A stretch of DNA of 11,764 bases, from NCBI GenBank assembly GCA_002352125.1, contig DEHU01000083.1, positions 1 to 11,764 of the forward strand, written 5' to 3'. Below, one piece after another: positions 1 to 7,963 of the stretch. Position 1 is the first letter of the stretch. Each line of letters opens with the position of its first letter. The notes beneath the pieces were generated by a model, which searched no databases, was not told the DNA's origin, and saw nothing but the letters and a program-made list of their open reading frames with translations. A program made the position numbers and the translations under genes. This DNA comes from Competibacteraceae bacterium UBA2792 (GTDB lineage Bacteria > Pseudomonadota > Gammaproteobacteria > Competibacterales > Competibacteraceae).

Positions 1-393
1 GGCGAGATGAGCGCCCATCACTACTTCCGCGATTTCGCCTATTGCGACAGCGGCATGATCCCGTGGCTGTTGATCGCCGAACTGCTGAGCCGGCGCGGCC
101 AACCGCTGGCGACGCTGGTGGACGCGCGGATGCGAGCGTTTCCCTGTAGCGGCGAAATCAACTTTCGGGTGGACGACGCGCCCGCCAAGATTCGCGAGAT
201 CGTGACGGCGTACGCCAGCCAACAACCGGCATTGGACGAAACCGACGGCGTCAGCCTGGAATTCCCCGACTGGCGCTTCAACCTGCGCTGCTCGAACACC
301 GAGCCGCTGTTGCGGCTGAACGTGGAAACGCGCGGCGACGCGACATGGCTGGAACGCCGAACCAAGGAACTGCGAGCGTTGATCGGCAGTTGA
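1..393 (+). CDS. manB: Phosphomannomutase (CpsG/ManB type), C-terminal part, cut by window edge
   Basis: Interconverts mannose 6-phosphate and mannose 1-phosphate, the step that feeds GDP-mannose for polysaccharide synthesis in the cytoplasm. Only the last 130 codons are present; the reading frame is open to base 1, so the start lies outside the window. Two family signatures are visible. The sugar-binding loop GEMSAHHYFRD opens the fragment (1-33), and the domain-4 phosphate-binding loop RCSNTEP is encoded at 286-306. The GEMSAHHYFRD form and the following CDSGMIPW are typical of the enterobacterial CpsG/ManB branch; AlgC-like enzymes have GEMSGH. Phosphoglucomutase activity cannot be excluded, because the superfamily is often bifunctional. 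The gene ends with TGA, and 185 bp of non-coding DNA separate it from the rhodanese gene, so the two are probably not tightly coupled. Confidence 0.92.
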   Translation, partial: GEMSAHHYFRDFAYCDSGMIPWLLIAELLSRRGQPLATLVDARMRAFPCSGEINFRVDDAPAKIREIVTAYASQQPALDETDGVSLEFPDWRFNLRCSNTEPLLRLNVETRGDATWLERRTKELRALIGS

Positions 394-491
394 GGCGTCT
401 ACCGCCGGCCGGTCATGTCCCGCGCAATGCCGTCATCGAAAGACGCGGCGGGTACCGTCGAGCACGAAACAGAAACGTTGGCGACAATACC

Positions 492-520
492 GAACTTCGC
501 GGCGCCGTCCGGAACTTCGC
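492..520. repeat. Direct repeat GAACTTCGC, two copies 20 bp apart
   Basis: The nonamer GAACTTCGC occurs at 492-500 and again at 512-520. The repeat period is 20 bp, close to two helical turns. It lies about 60-90 bp upstream of the rhodanese start, in the 185-bp gap after the phosphomannomutase gene. It could be a paired regulator-binding site, or chance. No strong sigma-70 promoter was recognised in this gap; the best candidate is a weak GAGACA (532-537) with CATTAA (555-560) at 17-bp spacing. Confidence 0.3.
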
Positions 521-578
521 ACGAGTCCACCGAGACAAACTTGCTGCGCCACAGCATTAAACGCTTTCAGGAGACTGC

Positions 579-1403
579 ATGTCCCTCGTCCCGAATTTAC
601 CGCTGCTGATCGAACCGGAGCAGCTTCAGCCATACCTTGCCAGCCCCGCAATATCGATCATCGATCTGTGCGATCCGTTCGGCCACGCCGCCGGACACAT
701 TCCCGGCGCGATCCATCTCGATTACGCGGGGCTGGTTCGAGTCAACCCGCCGGCGATGGGATTGTTGCCAGACGAGGCGCAACTGAGCGCGGTGCTGTCG
801 CGGATCGGCCTGACGCCAGACCGGCACGTAATCGCTTACGACGAGGAAGGCAACGGTCGCGCCGGCCGGTTGCTGTGGACGCTGGCGGCGCTCGGGCACG
901 AGCGCGTATCGCTGCTCAACGGCGGCATTCACGCCTGGGATGCGGCCGGCGGACCGCTGGAAACGTCGTTTCGCCATCCACCGCACAGCGACTATCGAGC
1001 CCGCATCACCAACCCGAACGTGGTGGCCGACAAGGATCATGTCCTGGCGCGGCTCGGACAACCGGACACGACCTTGCTGGATACTCGCACCCCGGCCGAG
1101 TACGCCGGTCTGGACGTGCGCGCCGCTCGCGGTGGCCACATACCGGGAGCGGTGAACCTGAACTGGACCGATGCCATGGACCCGGCGCGGCAGTTGCGCT
1201 TGCAGCCCGCCCCCGTGCTACGGAAGTTGCTGGAACGGCGCGGCATCACCCCCGACAAAGAGATCATCGTCTATTGCCAGACGCACCACCGCTCGGCGCA
1301 TACCTATTGGGTACTGCGCTATCTGGGTTATCCGCAGGTGCGCGGTTACGCCGGTGCGTGGTCGGAATGGGGTAACGACCCCAGCCTGCCGGTCGAGGTT
1401 TAA
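579..1403 (+). CDS. rhdA: Thiosulfate sulfurtransferase, two-domain rhodanese (RhdA type)
   Basis: Transfers sulfane sulfur from a donor such as thiosulfate to a thiophilic acceptor through a cysteine persulfide. The 274-residue protein has two rhodanese domains. In the N-terminal one (about 8-125) the catalytic position carries Asp88 (YDEEGNGRAG), so this half is inactive, as usual in the family. The C-terminal one (about 145-270) has LLDTRTPAEY and GGHIPGAVNLNW, then the active loop CQTHHRS with Cys233. This loop matches Azotobacter vinelandii RhdA (271 residues, Cys230) and differs from the CG[ST]GVT loop of mercaptopyruvate sulfurtransferases such as SseA, so thiosulfate is the likelier in vitro donor. 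The physiological donor remains unknown. The start is supported by AGGAG at 569-573, five bases before ATG. There is no signal peptide, so it is cytoplasmic. The gene converges on orn with 9 bp between the stops. Confidence 0.93.
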   Translation: MSLVPNLPLLIEPEQLQPYLASPAISIIDLCDPFGHAAGHIPGAIHLDYAGLVRVNPPAMGLLPDEAQLSAVLSRIGLTPDRHVIAYDEEGNGRAGRLLWTLAALGHERVSLLNGGIHAWDAAGGPLETSFRHPPHSDYRARITNPNVVADKDHVLARLGQPDTTLLDTRTPAEYAGLDVRAARGGHIPGAVNLNWTDAMDPARQLRLQPAPVLRKLLERRGITPDKEIIVYCQTHHRSAHTYWVLRYLGYPQVRGYAGAWSEWGNDPSLPVEV

Positions 1404-1412
1404 CTGGGCGGT

Positions 1413-1967
1413 TTACTCCAAGCTTTCCGGCCGAACGAACAATCGCTCGCGATAAAAGCGTAGCTCGTCGATGGAATCGCGGATATCCTGCAACGCCAGA
1501 TGGGTCGAGGTTTTGCTGAAGCCTCTGGCCCGTTCCGGATACCACCGTCGAGCCAACTCCTTGAGCGTGCTCACATCCAGGTTGCGATAGTGAAAATACG
1601 CTTCCAGCTCCGGCATGCATCGCGCCAGAAACCGCCGATCCTGGCAGATGCTGTTGCCGCACATCGGCGACTTGCCTTTGGGCACATGCAGGCCGAGAAA
1701 CTCCAGAGTGCGCGATTCGGCTGCGCGCTCGTCGATCTTGCTGGCGCGGACCCGAGCGATCAGCCCGGACTCGCCGTGCTGCTTTTGGTTCCAGCCGTCC
1801 ATCGCCGCCAGCACCGCATCGCTCTGATGGATGGCCAGCACGGGGCCTTCGGCGAGAATGTTCAGTTCGCCGTCGGTGACGACGGTGGCGATTTCGATAA
1901 TATGATCGGTTCGGGAATCCAGACCGGTCATCTCCAAATCGATCCAGATCAGGTTATCGGGAGACAT
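1413..1967 (-). CDS. orn: Oligoribonuclease
   Basis: A 3'-to-5' exoribonuclease that degrades the shortest RNA fragments, especially dinucleotides including pGpG from cyclic-di-GMP breakdown. It is often essential in gammaproteobacteria. The 184-residue product (E. coli Orn is 181) carries the complete DEDDh set: Asp10 and Glu12 in [10 protein letters not shown], Asp110 in [10 protein letters not shown], His156 and Asp161 in [11 protein letters not shown]. The stretches [19 protein letters not shown] and ILAEGP..AIHQSD closely follow E. coli Orn. An upstream in-frame ATG at 2042 would add 25 residues. The inner ATG at 1967 was chosen because the product then begins [13 protein letters not shown], as in the family. 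The Shine-Dalgarno signal there is weak. The gene is convergent with rhdA and divergent from rsgA; orn next to rsgA is a long-conserved gammaproteobacterial arrangement. Confidence 0.97.
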   Translation of the reverse strand: MSPDNLIWIDLEMTGLDSRTDHIIEIATVVTDGELNILAEGPVLAIHQSDAVLAAMDGWNQKQHGESGLIARVRASKIDERAAESRTLEFLGLHVPKGKSPMCGNSICQDRRFLARCMPELEAYFHYRNLDVSTLKELARRWYPERARGFSKTSTHLALQDIRDSIDELRFYRERLFVRPESLE

Positions 1968-2096
1968 GGATTTTTCTAAGGGTGGCTTCTTGGAAAAAAA
2001 ATCGGCTTGCCGACCGGCGTCGCGCGATCGTGGCCACCGCAAGTTTACCCGGATTTCAACAGCCGCGCGCGGCGCTTTCCGCGCAGTGGGTACCGC

Positions 2097-3110
2097 ATGG
2101 CCGGTCGCCGGTTAACCCAGCGCCAGCGGGAACGCATCGAGCGCTTGCAAAAGCGCCGCCGGGAATCGGCTGGCCAAGGGACGGATGCTCAGGATGGTGC
2201 CGGTCTCGGCCCCGAGCAAACCGGCCTGGTGATCGCTAATCACGGTCAAACGCTGATCGTCGAAAACGGCGCGGGCCAGTTGTGCCGTTGCGCCGTGCGC
2301 CAAAATCTGGGACGGCTGGCCTGTGGCGACCGGGTGGTTTGGCGGGCTTTCGATACCGGAGAAGGCGTGGTGGTGGCGGTCGGCGAACGTCACACCCTGC
2401 TCGCTCGCCCCGACTACAACGGCCAACTGCGTCCCATCGCCGCCAACCTCGACGCCGTGGCGGTGGTGCTGGCACCCACACCGGAACCGAGCGAATATCT
2501 GATCGACCGCTATCTGGTTGCCATCGCCGCCATTGGCGCGCGAGGACTGCTGGTACTGAACAAGATCGACTTGCTGGATCGATCGGGGCTAGCTGCACTG
2601 GCCGAACGGTTGGAACCTTATCGCCGAATCGGCTATCCCCTGTTGCTGGCCAGCGGCCACGCCGCGCACGGACTGAACGAGCTGCGCGCTTGGTTGCGCG
2701 GGCGCACCAGCCTGCTGGCCGGCCAGTCGGGAGTCGGCAAGTCCTCGCTGATCAAAGCCTTGTTGCCCGATCGGGAGATTCGCATCCAAGCGGTGTCGGC
2801 AGCCACCGGCCACGGTACCCACACCACCAGCGCCAGCACGCTTTATCATCTGCCGGACGGGGGCGACCTGATCGACACCCCCGGCGTGCGCAGCTTCGAA
2901 TTGGGAGAAATCGGCTCGAACGATCTGGATCGCGGATTCCCGGAACTGGCGCCCTATCTTGGCCGCTGCCGGTTTTCCGACTGTCGCCACGAAACCGAGC
3001 CAGACTGTGCGCTGCGAGCGGCGACAGAGTGCGGCGAAATCGCCCCGCGCCGGCTGGACAGCTACCGGCAACTGCGGGCCATGCTGCAAGCGGCGGCGAA
3101 ACTGGGCTGA
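2097..3110 (+). CDS. rsgA: Ribosome small-subunit GTPase RsgA (YjeQ)
   Basis: A circularly permuted GTPase that assists late maturation of the 30S ribosomal subunit. The 337-residue product starts with a basic tail ([18 protein letters not shown]) followed by an OB-fold (about 40-110). The G motifs appear in the permuted order: G4 NKID at 155-158, G1 GQSGVGKSS at 209-217, GTHTT at 240-244 (switch I/G2) and G3 DTPG at 260-263. A C-terminal zinc site follows with Cys291, Cys296, His298 and Cys304. All key residues are intact. An in-frame ATG at 2007 would add 30 residues. The ATG at 2097 was preferred because E. coli RsgA begins similarly with a short basic tail; no strong ribosome-binding site decides it. 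The 129 bp shared with orn must hold both promoters, but I could not identify either. The exporter gene begins 6 bp downstream. Confidence 0.96.
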   Translation: MAGRRLTQRQRERIERLQKRRRESAGQGTDAQDGAGLGPEQTGLVIANHGQTLIVENGAGQLCRCAVRQNLGRLACGDRVVWRAFDTGEGVVVAVGERHTLLARPDYNGQLRPIAANLDAVAVVLAPTPEPSEYLIDRYLVAIAAIGARGLLVLNKIDLLDRSGLAALAERLEPYRRIGYPLLLASGHAAHGLNELRAWLRGRTSLLAGQSGVGKSSLIKALLPDREIRIQAVSAATGHGTHTTSASTLYHLPDGGDLIDTPGVRSFELGEIGSNDLDRGFPELAPYLGRCRFSDCRHETEPDCALRAATECGEIAPRRLDSYRQLRAMLQAAAKLG

Positions 3111-3116
3111 ATCGTC

Positions 3117-3728
3117 GTGTCCGCCTTTTTGCTCGCGGGCATTCTGCTGGGCTTGAGCGGCGGGCTAGCACCGGGACCGTTGCTGGCCTTGGTCGCCAGC
3201 GAAACCCTGCGCCACGGCGTCCGGGCCGGTATCCGGGTGGCGCTAGCACCGCTGCTGACCGATCTGCCGATCGTGCTGGCAGCGGTTTTGTTGCTGCGAC
3301 CTTTGACCGATCAGCATCTACCGTTAGCGTTGATCCATTTCGGCGGTGGAATGTATCTGGTCTGGTTGGGAATTCTGGGTCTGCGCTTCCAAGGCACGGA
3401 TTTAGGGTCGGCCGACCCGACCGGCGCATTGCGGCGCGGTGCGATCGCCAACTTCCTCAATCCCAGTCCCTACCTGTTTTGGCTGGCGGTGGGGGCGCCG
3501 ATCACGCTGGATGCGCAACACCACGGCTGGCCGGCGGTCGCTGCGTTCGTGACCGCTTTCTACGCGTCGCTGGTCGGTTCCAAGGCGCTGCTAGCGATCG
3601 CGTTGAGCCGCGCCCGCCCTATCCTGCACGATCGGGGATACGTTGCCCTGATGCGTGGCCTAGGAGTATCGTTGTTGTTGTACGCTGGGTTGTTTTTACG
3701 CGATGGTTGGCGGCTGTTGGTAGGTTGA
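3117..3728 (+). CDS. LysE/RhtB-family amino-acid exporter
   Basis: Predicted inner-membrane exporter of the LysE/RhtB superfamily, which mostly exports amino acids and their analogues; the substrate cannot be told from sequence. The 203-residue product has about six hydrophobic segments. It shows the family hallmarks: the N-terminal GGLAPGPLLAL (15-25), with the conserved PGP, and GAIANFLNPSPYLFW (108-122), which matches the conserved G...N.LNP..[YF]FW region. Translation most likely starts at GTG 3117, only 6 bp after the rsgA stop, since no better start lies in frame; the ribosome-binding site is poor, so translational coupling to rsgA is plausible. The next gene is 208 bp away, so this probably ends the transcript. 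The family assignment is firm; linkage to RsgA function is not implied. Confidence 0.88.
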   Translation: MSAFLLAGILLGLSGGLAPGPLLALVASETLRHGVRAGIRVALAPLLTDLPIVLAAVLLLRPLTDQHLPLALIHFGGGMYLVWLGILGLRFQGTDLGSADPTGALRRGAIANFLNPSPYLFWLAVGAPITLDAQHHGWPAVAAFVTAFYASLVGSKALLAIALSRARPILHDRGYVALMRGLGVSLLLYAGLFLRDGWRLLVG

Positions 3729-3834
3729 ACCGGCCGGCGACAGGAAATCCTCCCTTCAAGCTCAATTTTGTCGAACGGGGCGTCGCATCCTACTGCCGCG
3801 GACGATCCACTGCGCTTTTCGGCGCGCACCACGC

Positions 3835-3840
3835 TTGACA
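3835..3840 (+). promoter_or_regulatory. Candidate -35 element (TTGACA) upstream of the kinase gene
   Basis: A perfect TTGACA lies about 100 bp before the kinase start, in the 208-bp gap 3729-3936. The hexamer 17 bp downstream (TCGAAA, 3858-3863) matches the -10 consensus poorly, so an activator would be needed if this is a promoter. I saw no other recognisable element in this gap. Confidence 0.25.
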
Positions 3841-3936
3841 AGCGACCAAAAGCCACTTCGAAAGCAAGGTGTGCTTGGCGCAAGCTTCTCGTAAAACCAT
3901 CTCGAAAGCGATCCGACAACGGGCCGAAATCAGAGA

Positions 3937-6900
3937 ATGACCGACAGCGACTCGCCCACCGGCCTCCGCCTGCAAACCTGGTTGGTCGTCTTCGTTCTGC
4001 TGTCCCTGGCGCTAGCGGCCGGAGGTTACGGCTATTATCGCAGCGAGGCAGAGCGCATCCGCCAAGAGAAATATCAGGATATCGCCGCCATCGGGAAGCT
4101 GAAAATCGGCCAGCTCTCGCAGTGGCGGCAGGGGCGCTTGGCCGATGCTCGCCGATCCGCGGCGAGCCCGTTCTTTCGGCGGGCGCTGGCAGAGTGGCGA
4201 AAAGCTCCCCAAAACCCTAGCCTCGAAGCGGACTGGCGGCAGCGACTGAAACTGGAACAGCAAGCGTATCGCTACGCCGATGTCCTGCTCCTCGATCCAG
4301 ACGGCAATATCCTGCTTGCCGTCCGCGAGGATCCCGGCACCGTGGACCCCGCCACGAAGCAGGCCGTCGCGGCGGCTCTCGCCGGTCGCGAGCCGGTGTT
4401 TTCCGATTTCTATCGCGCTCCCGACGGCCGCATCTATCTGGACACCGTCGTCTCTATACCCGACGCCGAAGGGCATCCGCTGGCCATACTGATCTTGCGC
4501 AGCGACGCGGCGTCTTACCTGTATCCTCTGATCCAGTCCTGGCCCATGCCCAGCCGCAGCGCCGAGACGCTCTTGGCCCGCCGAGAAGGTGAAGCCATCG
4601 TTTTTCTAAACGAGCTGCGCCATCGGGCTAACACCGCCCTGTCTCTGCGCATTCCGCTGACCCGGAGCGACCTTCCGGCAGCGAAGGCCGCGTCCGGCCA
4701 GGAGGGATCGTTCCAAGGCCGCGACTACCGCGGCGTGGACGTGCTGGCCGACCTGCGCGCCGTGCCCGACTCGCCCTGGTTTCTGGTGGCCAAGGTGGAC
4801 ACCGACGAGATCCTGGCTGAGGCGCGCTACCATGCCGGCATGATCGCCCTGTTCGTTTTCCTGTGCATCCTGTTCGCCGCAGCGACCACCGCCGTCGCCT
4901 ACCGGCAGCGCCAAGTCGGTCTCTATCGCGATCTATACCGGTCGGAACGGCGGCGGCGAGAGGCGCAAGAAGAATTTCGCGCGATCCTCTACAGCATCGG
5001 CGACGCCGTCATCACGACGGACAGCGAGGGGCAGGTTCGGCAAATGAACCCCGTGGCGGAACAGCTCACCGGCTGGCCGGAAGCCGAAGCTTGCGGTAAG
5101 CCGCTCGTCGATGTCTTCCGAATCGTCAACGAAGACACCCGCGCCGCGGTCGAAAACCCGGTGCAGCGCGTGCTGCGCGAAGGGGTAGTGGTGGGGCTGG
5201 CCAACCATACCCTGCTCGTTGCCCGAGACGGAACCGAACGGCCTATCGCCGACAGCGGTGCCCCCATCCGCGCCGAAAGCGGCATCATCACCGGCGTGGT
5301 GCTGGTGTTTCGCGATCAGATCGCGGAACGCGCGGCGGAGCAGGAAGTGCTCCGCAACGAGGCGCGATTGCGCAGCCTGACAAGCATTCTGCAACACCCG
5401 AGCGAATCGGTGCAGGTATTCCTGGACTATGCGTTGAACGAAGCCATTCATCTGACCGGCAGCAAGATCGGCTACCTCTATCGCTATTACGAAGAACGCC
5501 GGGAATTCGTGCTGAACTCCTGGTCCCGCGAGGTGATGGGGGAATGCAGTATCGTCGATCCCCAAACCTGCTACGAGCTAGACAAAACCGGCATTTGGGG
5601 CGAGGCGGTCCGGCAGCGGCGGCCGATCCTCCTCAACGATTTTGCCGCTACCCATCCCCTCAAAAAAGGTTATCCGGAAGGCCATGCCAAACTTTCCAAG
5701 TACCTCACCGTACCGATCTTCAGCAGAGGCAAAATCGTCGGCGTGGTCGGGCTGGCCAACAAGGAGAGCAATTACCGCGAAACCGACATTCTCCAGCTTA
5801 ACTTGCTCATGGAAGCCGTGTGGAAGGTCGTAGAACGACGGGAAGCGGAAGATAAGGAACGCCAAGCCGTGCGCTCCTTGCGCATGCTCAGCCACTGCAA
5901 CAAAGTGATTGCTCTGGCCGAAGAAGATTCCGGCTTGATGCAGGAGATTTGCCGGATTCTGGTGGCGGAAGGCGGATGGCGGATGGCCTGGGTGGGGGTA
6001 GCCGAACCGGGACCGGACAAGCGGGTGCAGCCGGTGGCTCAAGCCGGGTTCGAGGATGGCTATCTCGAAGCGGCCCAAATCACCTGGGACGACTCTCCGA
6101 CTGGACGAGGTCCCGCTGGCACGGCCATCCAAACCGGCCAGCCCGCGATTTGCCAGAACCTGTCGATCGATCCAAGCTTTGCGCCCTGGCGCACGGAAGC
6201 GACCCAGCGCGGCTACGCCGCCGCCATCGCGCTGCCGCTGAAGAACGAAACCGGGGTGTTCGGCGCCCTAGTCCTCTACGCCGCAGAACCGGGCGCCTTG
6301 GCTTCGAACGAGATCGACCTGTTGCGCCGGTTGGCCGACAATCTAGCTTACGCCCTGCGCGTGCTGCGCATGAAAGCAGCCGGCGAGCAAGCGGCGCGCA
6401 AAAGCGATGCCCTGGAAGCCGAGCTCCATCAAGCTCAAAAGATGGAGGCGGTAGGACGGCTGGCGGGGGGCGTGGCGCATGACTTCAACAACATGCTAGC
6501 GGTGATCGCCGGCCACACCGACTTGGCTTTGGAACAGGCGGTTCCCGGCAGCCGGTTGCACGCCGACCTTCTGGAGATCCGAAAAGCCGCCCAACGGTCC
6601 GCCGACCTGACCCGCCAGTTGCTGGCCTTCGCGCGCAAGCAGACCATCGCACCCAAAGTGCTCGACCTCAACGACACCATCGCGGGCATGTTGAAAATGC
6701 TCCGGAGGCTGATCGGCGAGGACATCGACCTGCTCTGGAAACCTGCCGCCACGCTATGGCCGGTGAACATGGACCCGGTCCAGATCGACCAGATCATGGT
6801 CAATTTGGTGGTCAATGCTCGCGATGCGATCTCCGGTGGCGGCAAAGTCACCATCGAAACCAGCCAAACGACGCTCGACGAGGTTTACTGCGAAACTCAC

Positions 6901-7581
6901 GCCGATTCTGTCCCTGGACAATATGTCCTGCTCGCGGTCAGCGACGACGGCTGCGGCATCGATAAAGTGGCCTTGGATCAACTGTTCGATCCTTTCTTCA
7001 CCACCAAGCCGCGCGGCCAGGGTACCGGCCTCGGCCTGGCCACGGTGTACGGCATCGTCAAGCAGAACCACGGCTTTATCGACGTGTACAGCGAGCCGGG
7101 TGCAGGGACGACCTTCAAAATCTACCTGCCCCGGCACATGTCGGATCGGGTCGATGCGAATGCGACGTCAGCATCCTCCGCCGTGCCGACCGGCACCGAA
7201 ACCGTGCTACTGGTCGAAGACGAAGCGGCATTGCTCAAACTCGGCACCCGGTTGCTCGAACGGCTGGGCTATACCGTGCTGGTCGCCAGTAGTCCCGCTC
7301 AAGCGCTGCGATTGATCGAGACTTACCAAGGAACGATCCATCTGTTGCTGACCGACGTGATCATGCCGGAAATGAGCGGCCGCGACCTTTGGCAACAACT
7401 TCGTGCTCTGCGGCCGAACCTCAAGTGTCTGTTCATGTCCGGCTATACCGCCGACGTCATCGCCCACCACGGCGTCCTCGACGAAGGCGTCCACTTTCTG
7501 CAAAAGCCTTTTTCCAAAGATGCGTTGGCGACCAAACTTCGCGAGACGCTCCAGGAAACGAACGGCGCCGCCTCTTCCTAA
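3937..7581 (+). CDS. Orphan hybrid sensor histidine kinase (periplasmic sensor-PAS-GAF-GAF-HK-receiver)
   Basis: Membrane-bound two-component kinase of 1214 residues; its signal is unknown. Order: transmembrane helix 1 (about 13-34), a roughly 260-residue periplasmic region resembling a double-Cache fold, helix 2 (about 302-324), PAS (about 345-465), GAF 1 (about 475-635), GAF 2 (about 650-810), DHp helix with His848 in GGVAHDFNN, and the ATPase domain. ATP-binding boxes are intact: N box 956-960, DDGCGID from 1003, DPFFTTK 1018-1024, GTGLGL 1029-1034. A C-terminal receiver follows, with acidic pair Glu1094/Asp1095, phosphoacceptor Asp1140 in [13 protein letters not shown] and Lys1190 in KPF. 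Nothing essential is missing, so it should autophosphorylate and pass phosphate to its own receiver. No separate regulator, HPt protein or output gene lies nearby. The start ATG has only a weak AGAGA in front. The stop TAA overlaps the stop of the opposite-strand methyltransferase relic. Confidence 0.93.
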   Translation: MTDSDSPTGLRLQTWLVVFVLLSLALAAGGYGYYRSEAERIRQEKYQDIAAIGKLKIGQLSQWRQGRLADARRSAASPFFRRALAEWRKAPQNPSLEADWRQRLKLEQQAYRYADVLLLDPDGNILLAVREDPGTVDPATKQAVAAALAGREPVFSDFYRAPDGRIYLDTVVSIPDAEGHPLAILILRSDAASYLYPLIQSWPMPSRSAETLLARREGEAIVFLNELRHRANTALSLRIPLTRSDLPAAKAASGQEGSFQGRDYRGVDVLADLRAVPDSPWFLVAKVDTDEILAEARYHAGMIALFVFLCILFAAATTAVAYRQRQVGLYRDLYRSERRRREAQEEFRAILYSIGDAVITTDSEGQVRQMNPVAEQLTGWPEAEACGKPLVDVFRIVNEDTRAAVENPVQRVLREGVVVGLANHTLLVARDGTERPIADSGAPIRAESGIITGVVLVFRDQIAERAAEQEVLRNEARLRSLTSILQHPSESVQVFLDYALNEAIHLTGSKIGYLYRYYEERREFVLNSWSREVMGECSIVDPQTCYELDKTGIWGEAVRQRRPILLNDFAATHPLKKGYPEGHAKLSKYLTVPIFSRGKIVGVVGLANKESNYRETDILQLNLLMEAVWKVVERREAEDKERQAVRSLRMLSHCNKVIALAEEDSGLMQEICRILVAEGGWRMAWVGVAEPGPDKRVQPVAQAGFEDGYLEAAQITWDDSPTGRGPAGTAIQTGQPAICQNLSIDPSFAPWRTEATQRGYAAAIALPLKNETGVFGALVLYAAEPGALASNEIDLLRRLADNLAYALRVLRMKAAGEQAARKSDALEAELHQAQKMEAVGRLAGGVAHDFNNMLAVIAGHTDLALEQAVPGSRLHADLLEIRKAAQRSADLTRQLLAFARKQTIAPKVLDLNDTIAGMLKMLRRLIGEDIDLLWKPAATLWPVNMDPVQIDQIMVNLVVNARDAISGGGKVTIETSQTTLDEVYCETHADSVPGQYVLLAVSDDGCGIDKVALDQLFDPFFTTKPRGQGTGLGLATVYGIVKQNHGFIDVYSEPGAGTTFKIYLPRHMSDRVDANATSASSAVPTGTETVLLVEDEAALLKLGTRLLERLGYTVLVASSPAQALRLIETYQGTIHLLLTDVIMPEMSGRDLWQQLRALRPNLKCLFMSGYTADVIAHHGVLDEGVHFLQKPFSKDALATKLRETLQETNGAASS

Positions 7582-7878
7582 CCGCGATAGCCATCGCCCA
7601 TCCGGGTTTGAACGTTGGCGTAACCCAGCGATCTCAGTTGCTCGGCGGCCCGTCGCGCCAAGGGTTCGACGATCTCGATGGTGTAGACTCGCTCGATCAG
7701 TTCGAGCCAGCACCGCCGCCTGATAGCCCGATCCCGTGCCGGTTTCGACGGCGGTTTCCTTGGCGAGCGCGGCGGTTTCCGCGTTCAATCGCTGGCGTGG
7801 TCCGTCGAATCCGGCGGCGGCCAGCGAACCGGCCGCTCCCAAGCAGAGCAGTAAACCGGTCGCTCGCAAGTGGCCCAT
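7578..7878 (-). pseudogene. Decayed exported protein-L-isoaspartate O-methyltransferase (pcm-like)
   Basis: The minus strand starts at ATG 7878-7876 with a signal-peptide-like segment (RATGLLLCLGAAGSLAAAG) and a family-like N-terminal helix ([20 protein letters not shown]). It then jumps straight to the SAM-binding motif [12 protein letters not shown]. In intact enzymes about 75 residues, including the catalytic region and PIG-GQTISQP, lie between these. After Ala58 one extra base (near 7704) breaks the frame. In the next frame the protein resumes as [20 protein letters not shown], then [16 protein letters not shown], and stops at TAG (7580-7578). The usual W....PFDAIIVTAA and everything after it are gone. 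About 99 of more than 200 residues remain. The intact family repairs isoaspartyl damage; this copy cannot. Its stop overlaps the kinase stop, so the kinase gene abuts the break. It fills most of the otherwise gene-free stretch 7582-7963. Confidence 0.85.
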
Positions 7879-7900
7879 AACCGATCAAAAATGGCTTTTC

Positions 7901-7916
7901 ACTGTTCGGAAACAGT
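7901..7916. repeat. Perfect inverted repeat ACTGTT-CGGA-AACAGT
   Basis: Six-base arms (7901-7906 and 7911-7916) flank a 4-nt centre, in the divergent gap between the methyltransferase relic and the hemolysin III gene. It could be an operator for either gene or a small hairpin in the hemolysin III leader. It is not a standard LexA box, because CTGT and ACAG are 6 and not 8 bases apart. Confidence 0.4.
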
Positions 7917-7949
7917 AGCTTATGCCAAACACCGCTTCCCGCTCATCGC

Positions 7950-7953
7950 GGAG
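7950..7953 (+). promoter_or_regulatory. Ribosome-binding site GGAG for the hemolysin III gene
   Basis: GGAG lies 10 bp before ATG 7964 and supports that start over the in-frame ATG at 7922. The latter has only a weaker GGAAA upstream and would add a 14-residue, Arg/Ser-rich tail. Confidence 0.5.
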
Positions 7954-7963
7954 AAAACCGTCG

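Noticed and set aside
2752..3429. Minus-strand open frame of 225 codons antisense to rsgA and the exporter gene
   Set aside because: Arg/Pro-rich composition, no recognisable motif, and complete overlap with well-supported genes.
2282..3838. Long plus-strand open frame of about 518 codons overlapping rsgA and the exporter gene
   Set aside because: It is extremely Arg/Pro/Gly-rich and lies across two genes with clear family motifs in other frames. It is a typical shadow frame of G+C-rich DNA.
3729..3936. Missing C-terminal half of the methyltransferase upstream of the kinase
   Set aside because: I looked for it on the minus strand to test whether the kinase had been inserted into pcm. A chance APFD appears, but the following residues do not resemble the family's IIVTAAP region.
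7207..7878. Minus-strand open frame of 223 codons running from the methyltransferase relic into the kinase gene
   Set aside because: Only its first 58 residues look like protein. After the frameshift near 7704 the sequence becomes nonsense and overlaps the conserved receiver domain of the kinase. It is better described as a frameshifted pseudogene.
7902..7915. Possible LexA (SOS) box CTGT...ACAG
   Set aside because: The half-sites are 6 bases apart and not 8, and neither neighbour is a known SOS gene.
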